DNA from: Psychromicrobium lacuslunae
GTDB taxonomy: Bacteria; Actinomycetota; Actinomycetes; Actinomycetales; Micrococcaceae
Assembly: GCF_000950575.1 (NCBI RefSeq)
Contig: NZ_CP011005.1
Location: 248,001 to 312,000, forward strand
DNA length: 64,000 bases
Direction: 5' to 3'
Part shown: piece after piece, positions 33,204-41,435 of the stretch
Numbering within the stretch: the first letter of the stretch is position 1
Layout of the letters: each line of letters opens with the position of its first letter
Notes under the pieces: generated by a model
The model's database searches: none
What the model was told of the DNA's origin: nothing
What the model saw: the letters and a program-made list of their open reading frames with translations, nothing else
Made by a program: the position numbers and the translations under genes

Positions 33204-33205
33204 TA

Positions 33206-33388
33206 TTATTTACGGTCCTTTGCGTTCGTGGGGGTGCTGCGATGCTGCTGCAAGGCCTGCAACTCGTGGGAGATCCGCAGATTATCCCGATCGGCCGGAG
33301 TGTGCGCGCCAAGCGGAAAACCGGCATTCCCCTGGCTGAGCGCGGATCGCCTAGTTTGATTTTTAAACCATCCCTGAAAAGTTCTCAT
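33206..33388 (-). CDS. Possible small hypothetical protein before phzF-like gene
   Basis: A 60-residue reading from ATG 33388 (a GTG at 33421 would give 71). It is hydrophilic, with NQTRRSALSQGNAGFPLGAH then an amphipathic stretch ADRDNLRISHELQALQQH and a basic end. It ends two bases before the phzF-like start, a spacing that suggests one transcript. There is no Shine-Dalgarno sequence and I do not recognise the protein, so it may be non-coding. Confidence 0.45.
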   Translation of the reverse strand: MRTFQGWFKNQTRRSALSQGNAGFPLGAHTPADRDNLRISHELQALQQHRSTPTNAKDRK

Positions 33389-33457
33389 ATTCCATGGTGA
33401 GACGGAGCAACTGTTCAGCACAAGCGATTATTTCTATCAAACAATGAAGCATTGCTG

Positions 33458-33463
33458 TATGAT
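33458..33463 (+). promoter_or_regulatory. Leaderless -10 element of the lysR gene
   Basis: TATGAT ends six bases before the ATG at 33470. Confidence 0.55.
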
Positions 33464-33469
33464 CGCAGC

Positions 33470-34378
33470 ATGTTAGACCCACATCGACTGCGCATTCTGC
33501 GATCAGTGATTGCTAATGGTTCGATTCAGGCAGCAGCTTCTCATCTCGGTTACACACCTTCGGCGATCAGTCAGCAGGTGGCTTTGCTGCAGCGTGAGAC
33601 CGGTCTGACGCTCTTTGAGAAGGCAGGACGCGGTATCGTACCAACCTCCTACGGTACCGCCCTGGCGAATGAGAGTGACGAGGTGATCGCCAGTCTCGGA
33701 CGGTTGGCCGGGGTGGTTGCCGATTTGCGCGAGGGGGTCACCGGACGCCTCACCTTGGGCTATTTCTCCTCAGCTGGTTCCACCTGGGTGCCGTGGATGG
33801 CGCGCAAATTAATGGACGAGTTCCCGCAATTGAGGTTGGAGTTGAACCTCAACGAATTGCCGGCCGGTCAGCAGCCGATCCTGCCAGATATCGACGTCAT
33901 CGTGCAGTCTCAGTACCATCAGCGAGCCGTTCCTAAGGGGTACCGGCAGCTGCCGCTGGCCGATGATCCTTATGTTGCGGTAGTGCACCGCTCCCATCGG
34001 CTTTCGGGTGCAGGCGAGGTGCCGCTGCGCGAATTGCGCGAGGAGGCCTGGGTGGATAACGACTTCGTCGATGGGCATTGCCGTCAGGTGATGATGGGGG
34101 CTTGTGATGCGGCAGGTTTCTCGCCGCGATTCCTGGTGCAGGCTCAGGATCATCACACCGCGATCGCTTTCGTGGCTGCGGGGATTGGGGTGACCATCCT
34201 GCCTAGCCTGGCGGCCCGCAAGCTGCCAGAAGCAGTTTGCGCTATTCCGGTGGTGGATCCGGAGCCGATCCGGCAAATCTCGGTATTGGTCAAGGACTCT
34301 ATTGCTCACCGCCCAATTGGTAAGCGAGCGGTTGAGTTGTTACACGAGTGCGTGACCATACCGTTGATGGCAAGCTAA
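33470..34378 (+). CDS. LysR-family transcriptional regulator
   Basis: A 302-residue regulator. The winged helix-turn-helix is MLDPHRLRILRSVIANGSIQAAASHLGYTPSAISQQVALLQRETGL, and the effector domain occupies residues 90-300 (RLTLGYFSSAGSTWVPWMARKL; AFVAAGIGVTILPSLAA). LysR proteins bind a small ligand and usually control the divergent gene, here the PhzF-like isomerase. ATG 33470 is favoured over 33452 by the TATGAT hexamer at leaderless spacing. Confidence 0.93.
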   Translation: MLDPHRLRILRSVIANGSIQAAASHLGYTPSAISQQVALLQRETGLTLFEKAGRGIVPTSYGTALANESDEVIASLGRLAGVVADLREGVTGRLTLGYFSSAGSTWVPWMARKLMDEFPQLRLELNLNELPAGQQPILPDIDVIVQSQYHQRAVPKGYRQLPLADDPYVAVVHRSHRLSGAGEVPLRELREEAWVDNDFVDGHCRQVMMGACDAAGFSPRFLVQAQDHHTAIAFVAAGIGVTILPSLAARKLPEAVCAIPVVDPEPIRQISVLVKDSIAHRPIGKRAVELLHECVTIPLMAS

Positions 34379-34396
34379 GGCCTGCCTCTTATTCAA

Positions 34397-34457
34397 TCAA
34401 CTGGTTGACAAAGTGTTTCGGAACTGCTTTGATTATGTTATCAATCGATTGGTTGAT
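34397..34457. promoter_or_regulatory. Two related palindromic sites in the arsR promoter
   Basis: TCAACTGGTTGA (34397-34408) and ATCAATCGATTGGTTGAT (34440-34457) share a TCAA/TTGA dyad and contain the perfect palindrome CAATCGATTG. TTGACA at 34405-34410 may be the -35, overlapping the first site. This fits autoregulation by the ArsR protein. Confidence 0.65.
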
Positions 34458-34474
34458 AAAAAGATTGGTTGAAT

Positions 34475-34813
34475 ATGCATCAGAACCAGCTTACGGCTGA
34501 AGAATTGGATCGAGCCTTTGCAGCATTGAGTGACCCGATCCGTCGCCAGATCATCGCGCGGTTGTCGATTTCCGATGCCACCGTCAATGAGTTGGCCGCA
34601 CCCTTCGACATCAGCCTGCAAGCGATCTCGAAGCATCTGCAGGTGTTGCAGAACGCCGGTCTGATCAGTCGACGCCGGGAAGCGCAGCGTCGACCATGCC
34701 ATTTGATCAGAGAAAACCTGGCTCAGCTGACCGCCTGGATCAATGAATACAGCACCGAGCAGGAGCAAAAATTCCAACGACTGGAAGCGCTGCTCACTAA
34801 CGAAAAGGATTGA
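34475..34813 (+). CDS. ArsR-family transcriptional regulator (SRPBCC-partner type)
   Basis: A 112-residue winged helix-turn-helix regulator: ALSDPIRRQIIARLSISDATVNELAAPFDISLQAISKHLQVLQNAGLI then the wing SRRREAQRRPCHLI. No CxC metal-binding motif of the classical arsenic sensors is present. This subclass is encoded with an AHSA1/SRPBCC gene, here starting 3 bases after its stop. The ATG at 34475 is chosen over TTG 34469. It probably represses its own operon through the palindromes at 34397-34457. Confidence 0.93.
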   Translation: MHQNQLTAEELDRAFAALSDPIRRQIIARLSISDATVNELAAPFDISLQAISKHLQVLQNAGLISRRREAQRRPCHLIRENLAQLTAWINEYSTEQEQKFQRLEALLTNEKD

Positions 34814-34815
34814 TC

Positions 34816-35283
34816 ATGACTGAATTACAAGTTATTGCCGAATCAGGAACCCAGAACATCACCCTGATCCGAGAACTGAACGCCCCGCTCGCGCGGGTGT
34901 TTGAGGCGTACACCGAGCCTGAACTGGTCGCGCAGTGGCTTGGCCCGCGTCGTTTAGAGATGAAAATCTCCGAATGGAATGCGGTGAGCGGCGGAGGTTA
35001 TGCCTATCTTCATATCGATAGCGATGGCACCGAATATGGTTTTCGTGGCACCTTCCACACGGTGCGGACCGATGAACTGATTATCCAGACCTTTGAGTTC
35101 TTGGGCGCTCTGGACGCAGTCAGCGTCGAGACCGCGAGCTTCGAGGACCTGGGCGAGGGTCGTACCCGGCTCACTTCGACTGCCACCTATCCCTCTGCCG
35201 AGGTACGGGAAATGATGTTGCAGTCGGGGATGGCTGACGGGGTCAAAGAGTCGTACGAACGTCTCGAGGAGCTGCTCAGCTAG
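34816..35283 (+). CDS. SRPBCC/AHSA1-domain protein
   Basis: A 155-residue START-like helix-grip protein. The signature LIRELNAPLARVFEAYTEPELVAQWLGPRRLEMKI matches activator-of-Hsp90-homologue-1 (AHSA1) family members, followed by GGGYAYLHIDSDGTEYGFRGTFHTV and a final amphipathic helix DGVKESYERLEELL. Proteins of this type bind a hydrophobic ligand; the ligand is unknown. ATG 34816 comes after AAAGGATTG. It is co-transcribed with the arsR gene. Confidence 0.92.
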   Translation: MTELQVIAESGTQNITLIRELNAPLARVFEAYTEPELVAQWLGPRRLEMKISEWNAVSGGGYAYLHIDSDGTEYGFRGTFHTVRTDELIIQTFEFLGALDAVSVETASFEDLGEGRTRLTSTATYPSAEVREMMLQSGMADGVKESYERLEELLS

Positions 35284-35453
35284 CCTTCGAAACTCCCGCT
35301 GTTGGGCCTCCAGGACTGCTCGCCGAGAGCTGACCGGAGGCTCAGCCGTGGGCGAGACGCCTAAGTGCTTGCCCAGAGTTCGCTCGCTAGGGCGAGAACA
35401 GGATAATCTAGCTCAAGCCCCACAAGAGCACTGAGAGTCCCAGGGAAGGCGCC

Positions 35454-36194
35454 ATGGAGAGCAGCAAAGAACCCTTGAACATCCCGGCCAAGACTAAACG
35501 AAGGGTGCTATTAAAGCTCTCGGGTGAGGTTTTTGGCGGCGGCAAGCTCGGTGTTGATCCGGCAACGGTGCGCGGAATCGCTGAGCAGATCGCGCGAACG
35601 GTCGGCGAGGTTGAGGTGGCCGTGGTGGTCGGCGGCGGCAATTTCTTCCGCGGCGCAGAACTTTCGCAATCCGGTATGGACCGTTCACGTGCCGACTATA
35701 TGGGCATGCTCGGTACCGTGATGAACTGCTTGGCCTTGCAAGATTTCCTTGAACAGGCTGGGGTAGAGACCAGGGTGCAGAGCGCCATCACGATGGGCCA
35801 GGTGGCTGAAGCCTATATTCCGAGGCGCGCTATCCGACATCTCGAAAAGGGCCGAGTAGTGATCTTTGGCGCTGGTGCCGGTTTGCCCTATTTTTCCACC
35901 GACACGGTCGCCGCGCAGCGGGCACTCGAGGTGCACGCCGATATTGTGCTGATGGCGAAGAACGGCGTGGATGGCGTCTATACGGCTGACCCGAGGAAAG
36001 ACCCCGCCGCGGTCAAGCTGGACCGCTTGACCTATAACGAGGCATTACAGCGCGACATTAGGGTGCTTGACCAGACCGCGTTCAGCCTCTGCAAGGACAA
36101 TAATCTCTCCATGCTGGTCTTTGGTATGGAGGGCGATGGTAATGTCACCAAGGCAATTCGGGGAGAAGACTTAGGAACCCTGGTCACGCCGTAG
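35454..36194 (+). CDS. pyrH: Uridylate kinase
   Basis: A 246-residue amino-acid-kinase-fold enzyme that phosphorylates UMP to UDP with ATP for pyrimidine nucleotide supply. [56 protein letters not shown] and [36 protein letters not shown] are all diagnostic. The N-terminal [14 protein letters not shown] extension is short. AGGGAAGG precedes the ATG. It begins the pyrH-frr-cdsA run. Confidence 0.98.
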   Translation: MESSKEPLNIPAKTKRRVLLKLSGEVFGGGKLGVDPATVRGIAEQIARTVGEVEVAVVVGGGNFFRGAELSQSGMDRSRADYMGMLGTVMNCLALQDFLEQAGVETRVQSAITMGQVAEAYIPRRAIRHLEKGRVVIFGAGAGLPYFSTDTVAAQRALEVHADIVLMAKNGVDGVYTADPRKDPAAVKLDRLTYNEALQRDIRVLDQTAFSLCKDNNLSMLVFGMEGDGNVTKAIRGEDLGTLVTP

Positions 36195-36238
36195 GATGAA
36201 GATGAGCAGTTTTACTATCGAAAGAAACAGGGAAACCA

Positions 36239-36796
36239 GTGATTGAAGAAACCCTACTCGAGGCCGAAGAGAAGATGGACAAGGCCGTTGAAGTAGCCAA
36301 AGAGGACTTCAGCTCGGTACGCACCGGGCGAGCCAACCCCGGCCTCTTCGCCAAGGTGATGGTTGAGTACTACGGCACGCCGACGCCTTTGCAGCAGCTC
36401 GCTTCGTTCTCAGTCCCCGAAGCGCGCACCTTATTGATCAGTCCCTATGATCGCAGCGCGCTCGCTGATATTGAGAAAGCACTGAGTAACTCTGAGGTCG
36501 GCGCAAATCCCTCAAATGATGGCAATGTTATCCGTGTGGTGATCCCCGAGCTCACCGAAGAGCGTCGTCGTGACTATGTGAAGATCGTGCGAGCCAAGGG
36601 CGAGGACGCCAAGGTCTCGATCCGCAACATCCGCCGCAAAGCCAAAGAAACCCTGGACAAAATTGTCAAGGATGGCGAAGCTGGCGAGGATGAGGGTGCG
36701 CGGGCTGAGAAGGAACTTGACGGCCTCACCAAGTCGCATACCGATAACATCGACGAATTGCTCAAGCGCAAAGAAGCCGAACTGCTCGAGGTCTGA
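36239..36796 (+). CDS. frr: Ribosome recycling factor
   Basis: A 185-residue protein, the standard length, that with EF-G splits ribosomes after termination. Both domains are seen: the three-helix bundle ([28 protein letters not shown] and [39 protein letters not shown]-like C-terminus) and the beta domain [28 protein letters not shown]. The start is GTG 36239, the stop overlaps cdsA in ATGA. Confidence 0.98.
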   Translation: MIEETLLEAEEKMDKAVEVAKEDFSSVRTGRANPGLFAKVMVEYYGTPTPLQQLASFSVPEARTLLISPYDRSALADIEKALSNSEVGANPSNDGNVIRVVIPELTEERRRDYVKIVRAKGEDAKVSIRNIRRKAKETLDKIVKDGEAGEDEGARAEKELDGLTKSHTDNIDELLKRKEAELLEV

Positions 36797-38094
36797 TGAG
36801 TCAAACGCCCGAGCCGCCTGCCCTGCCCAGCCGAAGGGTTTTGCGCGCTGCTGAACGTGAGGCGCAGAAGCAGGCTGCCCGGCAGCAGCGAGGGGCCGAG
36901 GCGGACTCCACGCCAGAGCAGGCTGGCGCTGAGGCAGCCCCGACCGCCGAGTCAAGGCAAGCGGCGGCCCAGCAATCACCGACCAGATCGGATGAGTCCA
37001 CCGCCACCGCTCAGCCACAGCCCGGGACACGCAGCCAGCAACTCCGGAAGTCGTCCTTCACCGGGCTGATTCCGGCGGTCCCTGCCCATCAGGGTCGAGT
37101 GGTACCTGAAATTCCCCGGCACTCGGGTCCGCTGGCGGAAATTCCACGGGCTGCCTTTGTCGCCGCGCCGGTGACCGAACCGACGCTGGCACTGCCGAGC
37201 AAAGCGGCGGAGGAACCCCCGCCAGCCGAGCCAGAAAAGACATCGCGGGCCGGCCGTAACTTACCGGCCGCGATCGGGGTCGGCCTACCGCTACTCATTG
37301 TGGTGCTTGGTGGCTTGTTGTTTTACCCACCGGCCTTCCTGGCCATGGTCGTACTGGCCGCTGCCCTTGGCGTCTGGGAACTGAGCCGAGCGCTGTTGCA
37401 ACGAGGCGTCGCGGTGCCACTGCTGCCCATTATGGTCGGTGTGCTAGCGATGCCGGTCTCGGCTTATTATGTGGGCACTGAGGGGCTCTTATTCGCCTTG
37501 GTCGCCTGTTCGCTAGCGGTCCTGGTATGGCGCACCCTCGACCCGGTCCCCGGAGCCGGTCAGAGCATCTTCGCCGGTACCTTCATACTGGCTTGGGTAC
37601 CTTTTTTGCTGAGTTTCTCGGTGTTGATTTTGCGTGAGCCGAACCATCTCGCCAGTGTACTGGAACTGCAGAGCTGGCCTGCTGGACAAGGAGCTCTGCA
37701 GGTATCCACCATGTTGCTGCTGACAGTCGCCAGCGATACCTTCGGGTATCTGGTGGGAGCACTTTTCGGCAAGCATCCGATGGCACCGAAAATCAGCCCC
37801 AAAAAGTCCTGGGAGGGCTTCGCAGGTTCGGTACTTGGTGCGCTCATCATTGGTGTACTGGCAGCGATTTTCCTGCTCGATAGGCCCTTCTGGTTCGGCA
37901 TCGTGCTAGCGGTGGCCATAGTTGCCGCTGGCACCGCAGGCGATTTGGCCGAGTCGATGGTGAAGCGCGAGCTTGGCGTCAAAGACATGTCTAGCATCCT
38001 GCCGGGTCATGGCGGAATCATGGATCGTCTGGATTCGATTCTTTTTGCCGCCCCGATGGCATTCCTGGTTTTTGCCGCGCTTGGGCTGCTTTAG
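36796..38094 (+). CDS. cdsA: Phosphatidate cytidylyltransferase with long N-terminal extension
   Basis: A 432-residue membrane enzyme that makes CDP-diacylglycerol from phosphatidate and CTP. The catalytic core occupies roughly residues 155-432, with about eight helices and the family signature near the end, VKRELGVKDMSSILPGHGGIMDRLDSILFAAP, holding the metal-binding Asp pair. The first 150 residues are a Pro/Ala/Gln/Arg-rich, probably disordered cytoplasmic tail, longer than in most bacteria. It overlaps frr by four bases. Confidence 0.95.
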   Translation: MSQTPEPPALPSRRVLRAAEREAQKQAARQQRGAEADSTPEQAGAEAAPTAESRQAAAQQSPTRSDESTATAQPQPGTRSQQLRKSSFTGLIPAVPAHQGRVVPEIPRHSGPLAEIPRAAFVAAPVTEPTLALPSKAAEEPPPAEPEKTSRAGRNLPAAIGVGLPLLIVVLGGLLFYPPAFLAMVVLAAALGVWELSRALLQRGVAVPLLPIMVGVLAMPVSAYYVGTEGLLFALVACSLAVLVWRTLDPVPGAGQSIFAGTFILAWVPFLLSFSVLILREPNHLASVLELQSWPAGQGALQVSTMLLLTVASDTFGYLVGALFGKHPMAPKISPKKSWEGFAGSVLGALIIGVLAAIFLLDRPFWFGIVLAVAIVAAGTAGDLAESMVKRELGVKDMSSILPGHGGIMDRLDSILFAAPMAFLVFAALGLL

Positions 38095-38104
38095 CGGCGA
38101 AAGG

Positions 38105-38110
38105 TAAGAT
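38105..38110 (+). promoter_or_regulatory. Leaderless -10 element of the DivIVA-domain gene
   Basis: TAAGAT ends six bases before the GTG at 38117; TTGGGC at 38081-38086 is a possible -35 at 18 bases. Confidence 0.55.
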
Positions 38111-38116
38111 AACGAC

Positions 38117-38701
38117 GTGGCGGAGATTACACAACAACGGACCTCGACGGCACCGTTTGCCCGGGTCGACCGGGCCAGTTATGGCTATAACACCAAGCAA
38201 GTCGACCAGTTCCTGGCAAAGGCGCGGGCTATTTACACCTCCACCGAGCAGTCGCCGAAGTCGCTGAGCTCTCGCGATGTGCGGGAAATGACCTTTGATG
38301 CGGTGCGCGGCGGTTACCAGCCGCAGGAAGTGGATGCGGCTCTTGACCGGCTAGAGGACGTTTTTGCTCAACAAGAACGTGACGCTTTGATTGCCGCTAA
38401 AGGTGAGGACGCCTGGCTCGCTCAGATCGGTCGGCTCTCTGGGGTGTTACGGGCGCGTCTGCACCGTCCGGATGGCGAACGTTTTAGACGACCGCGTCGG
38501 AATGCTCGGAGCTATCAGACCGCCGATGTCGATGCTTTATGTCACCAGCTGCTCGACTACTTTGAGCAGGATAAACCGTTGAGCGTGGATACCGTTAGGC
38601 GTGCGGTCTTTGGCTCAGCGCGCGGCAAAGAAGGCTACGAGGAACAGCAAGTTGACGCTTTTCTGGATCGGGTCATCGAGTTGATGGCCGCGATCGACTG
38701 A
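38117..38701 (+). CDS. DivIVA-domain repeat protein
   Basis: A 194-residue cytoplasmic protein built from four copies of the short DivIVA N-terminal motif: GYNTKQVDQFL at residues 23-33, GYQPQEVDAAL at 66-76, SYQTADVDALC at 132-142 and GYEEQQVDAFL at 173-183. In DivIVA this element inserts into the membrane at curved poles and septa, so the protein may bind membrane multivalently or scaffold growth machinery; that is inference. It lacks the long coiled coil of true DivIVA/Wag31. The gene normally sits between cdsA and dxr in relatives. The stop lies inside the 3' end of the facing symporter gene. Confidence 0.88.
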   Translation: MAEITQQRTSTAPFARVDRASYGYNTKQVDQFLAKARAIYTSTEQSPKSLSSRDVREMTFDAVRGGYQPQEVDAALDRLEDVFAQQERDALIAAKGEDAWLAQIGRLSGVLRARLHRPDGERFRRPRRNARSYQTADVDALCHQLLDYFEQDKPLSVDTVRRAVFGSARGKEGYEEQQVDAFLDRVIELMAAID

Positions 38702-40172
38702 GTTCGGCCGCTTTCAGCGATTCCGGAGTATGCAATCGAGCGAGAATTTTCGCCACCGAACTATGCAAGCGATGTGGCGTCAGCTTCGACACCACAATCA
38801 TCGCGAGAAAAGCCGCAGGCACCGTCACAATAGCGGGCTGCGCCAATAAATCGGCCACAACGCCAGCGGATGGCGACACACCGATGGCGAATAGACCACC
38901 GAAGAGTAAGGCACCGCCGCACAGCACTGCTCCCACCGCAATGCCGACAATGGCGCCCACATCGGTCAGCCCACGCCACCAGATGCCAAGTAGCAAGAGC
39001 GGGCACAGAGTCGAGGCGGTGAACGCGAAGACGGCACCAATGCTGCTCGCCAGCGCACTGGAATCAGCGAACAGTGAGACCGCGAGCGGAACCAAGGAAC
39101 CGATCCCCGCGGCCAACCTGAAACCACGCACGCTTCCGCCGAAGAGGTCTTGGCTCACGACACCAGCCAATGACACTAGGAGTCCAGAGGAACAGGAAAG
39201 GAAAGCCGCGAAAGCCCCGGCAATCACCAGTGCGGTCAGCGCTTGGCCGACTGGTCCGGGTAGTAGCTGCGAAGGCAGCAACAACACGGTGGCATCGGCT
39301 TTACCTCCGGTGGGGTGCATCCGGCCGAGGGTGCCAAGCGTGGTGGGCAATAGATAGAACAGGCAGAGTAACGGCAGCACGATGAGAGTAGTGCGACGCG
39401 CGGAATGGCCATCCGGATTGGTGTAGAAGCGCACCAGCACATGCGGTAGTCCGAGGGTGCCAAAGAGCAAGCCAATCATTAGGGAAATAGTCCGCAAGGG
39501 GCTGCTTGCTCCCTGGATGCTTGCCATCTGGAAGGCATCAGCCGCCTGCTCAGGACTTTGCGGATTACCCATCAACACAATCAGCAAGAAGACCGTAGGC
39601 ACCGCCAACGCGGTGAATTTTAGCCAGAACTGGAAGGCCTGGACGAAAGTAATGGAGCGCATGCCACCGGTCATCACCACGACGCAGACCACCGAGATCA
39701 CGATCAGCGGTCCTAACCAGCTCGGTAGCCCGGCGGTGATACTCACAGTGAGAGCCGCGCCCTGCAATTGCGGAACGAGGTACAACCAGCAGATTAAGAT
39801 CACGCAGCAACTGGTCACCTTGCGAACCGACTGGGATGCCAGCCGGAATTCGGCAAAGTCCGGAATGGTGTAGGCGCCGGAGCGGCGTAGCGGCGCGGCC
39901 ACGAAGAGCAACAACATTAAGTACCCGGCGGTGTATCCCACCGGGTACCACAGACCGTCAGGGCCGGAGAGCAGGATCAGACCAGCGACCCCCAAGTAAC
40001 TGGCTGCGGAAAGGTATTCACCCCCAATGGCTGAGGCATTCCACCAGGGTTTAACGGTGCGTGAGGCGACGTAGAAGTCACTGGTGGTCCGAGAGATGCG
40101 TAGCCCGAAGACGCCAACCACTACCGTTGCCAGCGCCACCAATCCGATGGTGGTGATGCTGAGCGGATTCAT
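38673..40172 (-). CDS. Sodium:solute symporter (acetate/pyruvate-type, SSS family)
   Basis: A 499-residue transporter of about 13 helices. It has SSS landmarks: DFYVASRTVKPWWNASAIGGEYLSAASYLGVAGLI, GALAALVIAGAFAAFLSCSSGLLVSLAGVVSQD and LPHVLVRFYTNPDG. The FYVASRTV...NASAIGGEYLSAASYLG opening is that of ActP/MctP-like monocarboxylate carriers. It is the last gene of a minus-strand operon with LytS, LytR and a DUF485-like subunit. The 29-base tail-to-tail overlap with the DivIVA-domain gene is real. Substrate (acetate, pyruvate or similar) is inferred. Confidence 0.9.
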   Translation of the reverse strand: MNPLSITTIGLVALATVVVGVFGLRISRTTSDFYVASRTVKPWWNASAIGGEYLSAASYLGVAGLILLSGPDGLWYPVGYTAGYLMLLLFVAAPLRRSGAYTIPDFAEFRLASQSVRKVTSCCVILICWLYLVPQLQGAALTVSITAGLPSWLGPLIVISVVCVVVMTGGMRSITFVQAFQFWLKFTALAVPTVFLLIVLMGNPQSPEQAADAFQMASIQGASSPLRTISLMIGLLFGTLGLPHVLVRFYTNPDGHSARRTTLIVLPLLCLFYLLPTTLGTLGRMHPTGGKADATVLLLPSQLLPGPVGQALTALVIAGAFAAFLSCSSGLLVSLAGVVSQDLFGGSVRGFRLAAGIGSLVPLAVSLFADSSALASSIGAVFAFTASTLCPLLLLGIWWRGLTDVGAIVGIAVGAVLCGGALLFGGLFAIGVSPSAGVVADLLAQPAIVTVPAAFLAMIVVSKLTPHRLHSSVAKILARLHTPESLKAAELSRSRPSTR

Positions 40173-40624
40173 TGATCAGAAACCAATCGGTGGAAGGTCT
40201 CTTCGTCGTGCTTGGCCGTGCGGGTATAGAGCCAGGCGCACAGACAGATCACCGGATAGAGAGCCGCTCCGAGCAGCAACCAGGGCAACGGAATGTGCCA
40301 GAGCGTGATTGACTTCAGCTCAGGAAAGAGCGCCAAAGCGGTCGGCACTGCAGCCAGCAAAATCAGGAAGCCAGCGCCGACCACAAGCGAGAGTCGAAGC
40401 TGAGCCCGAATCAGCGAACTGATCAACAATCGACCAACGCCGCTTTGCTCATCGAGTTCCTTAGCGACCGGAAATTCTGCGCTCACCACGGCATGTGCAC
40501 GTTGTGCCGTAACCCGGGTGCGTCCCAGCGCCGGGGCTGGCAGCTGCTCGGTGCCTGGTTCGTTGGGATTTGATTGATCGGCACTGGACTGGTCAGCGCC
40601 GGGCTTCGCATTGGCTTCGGTCAT
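40169..40624 (-). CDS. DUF485-like small membrane partner of the symporter
   Basis: A 151-residue protein with two membrane helices (about residues 83-101 LVVGAGFLILLAAVPTALAL and 110-133 IPLPWLLLGAALYPVICLCA) after a hydrophilic N-terminal half. The tail YTRTAKHDEETFHRLV resembles the C-terminus of DUF485 partners of cation/acetate symporters. It overlaps lytR and the symporter gene by four bases each, so it is translationally coupled to both. A role in assembling or gating the symporter is inferred. Confidence 0.78.
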   Translation of the reverse strand: MTEANAKPGADQSSADQSNPNEPGTEQLPAPALGRTRVTAQRAHAVVSAEFPVAKELDEQSGVGRLLISSLIRAQLRLSLVVGAGFLILLAAVPTALALFPELKSITLWHIPLPWLLLGAALYPVICLCAWLYTRTAKHDEETFHRLVSDQ

Positions 40625-41394
40625 CCGCGTGGCCTTAAGCGATTGGCAGACATCCGTTCGCGCAATTCCGGCAGATGGCTTCGACTGACCGGCAACTGGC
40701 TTTCGCCGATGCTGACCGAAGCGCTACCTTTGCTCAGCCGAACTTGTTGCACATGACTCATCGCAACTAGGTAGGAACGGTGCACCCGGAGAAAGCCAGC
40801 GGGCTGCCATTGCTCAGCCAATTCACTCAAGGGCACTCGGATCAGATAACTGCCATCAGGGGTGTGCAGCCGCGCGTAATCGCCTTGGGCCTGCACATAA
40901 CGCACCTCTGAGCGGCGGATCATTTTGGTGACCCCGGCCTGGTCGACGGTAATCAGCTCCCCACTGCTAGTCAATTCCTCAGTCTCGGACCGGGGCCTCA
41001 GCTGTTCAATAATCCGCTGTACGGTGGCCTTCAGCCTTTCCAATCGCACCGGTTTGAGCAGATAGTCCAGCGCGGCCAACTCGAAAGCTTCTAGGGCCAT
41101 TTCCTCATCGGCGGTCACGAAAACCACGGCCGGCTGATGCCGTTTGGCAAAGCGGCTAATCACCCTACCCAGCTCCAAGCCCCCAAGCCCAGGCATGTGG
41201 ATATCCAGAAAAAGCGCGTCGACCGGGTGTGCTTCGAGAAGTTGCAGGGCTTCGGTGGCACTATTAGCCGGATAAATTCGGCCAATTCGCGGGTCCTTGG
41301 CAAGCAGGTAGCTCAACTCGTCGACGGCGGGTTGCTCGTCGTCGGCTACTACCACCTGCAAGCCCTCCGCCGGGGTGCTGTCCACACTGACCAT
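40621..41394 (-). CDS. LytTR-domain response regulator
   Basis: A 257-residue regulator. The receiver domain opens VVVADDEQPAVDELSYLL, with phosphoacceptor Asp in DALFLDIHMPGLGG and the Lys in LDYLLKPVRLERL. The DNA-binding LytTR domain reads SEVRYVQAQGDYARLHTPDGSYLIR then FLRVHRSYLVAMSHV. It pairs with the LytS-like kinase upstream and probably controls both flanking symporter operons, as YpdAB and BtsSR do for pyruvate uptake in enterobacteria. ATG 41394 follows AGGGGG closely; ATG 41406 is an alternative. Confidence 0.92.
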   Translation of the reverse strand: MVSVDSTPAEGLQVVVADDEQPAVDELSYLLAKDPRIGRIYPANSATEALQLLEAHPVDALFLDIHMPGLGGLELGRVISRFAKRHQPAVVFVTADEEMALEAFELAALDYLLKPVRLERLKATVQRIIEQLRPRSETEELTSSGELITVDQAGVTKMIRRSEVRYVQAQGDYARLHTPDGSYLIRVPLSELAEQWQPAGFLRVHRSYLVAMSHVQQVRLSKGSASVSIGESQLPVSRSHLPELRERMSANRLRPRG

Positions 41395-41435
41395 GCCCCC
41401 TAGCATAGCGAGTGAGCATAGCGAGGCTGTCGAGC

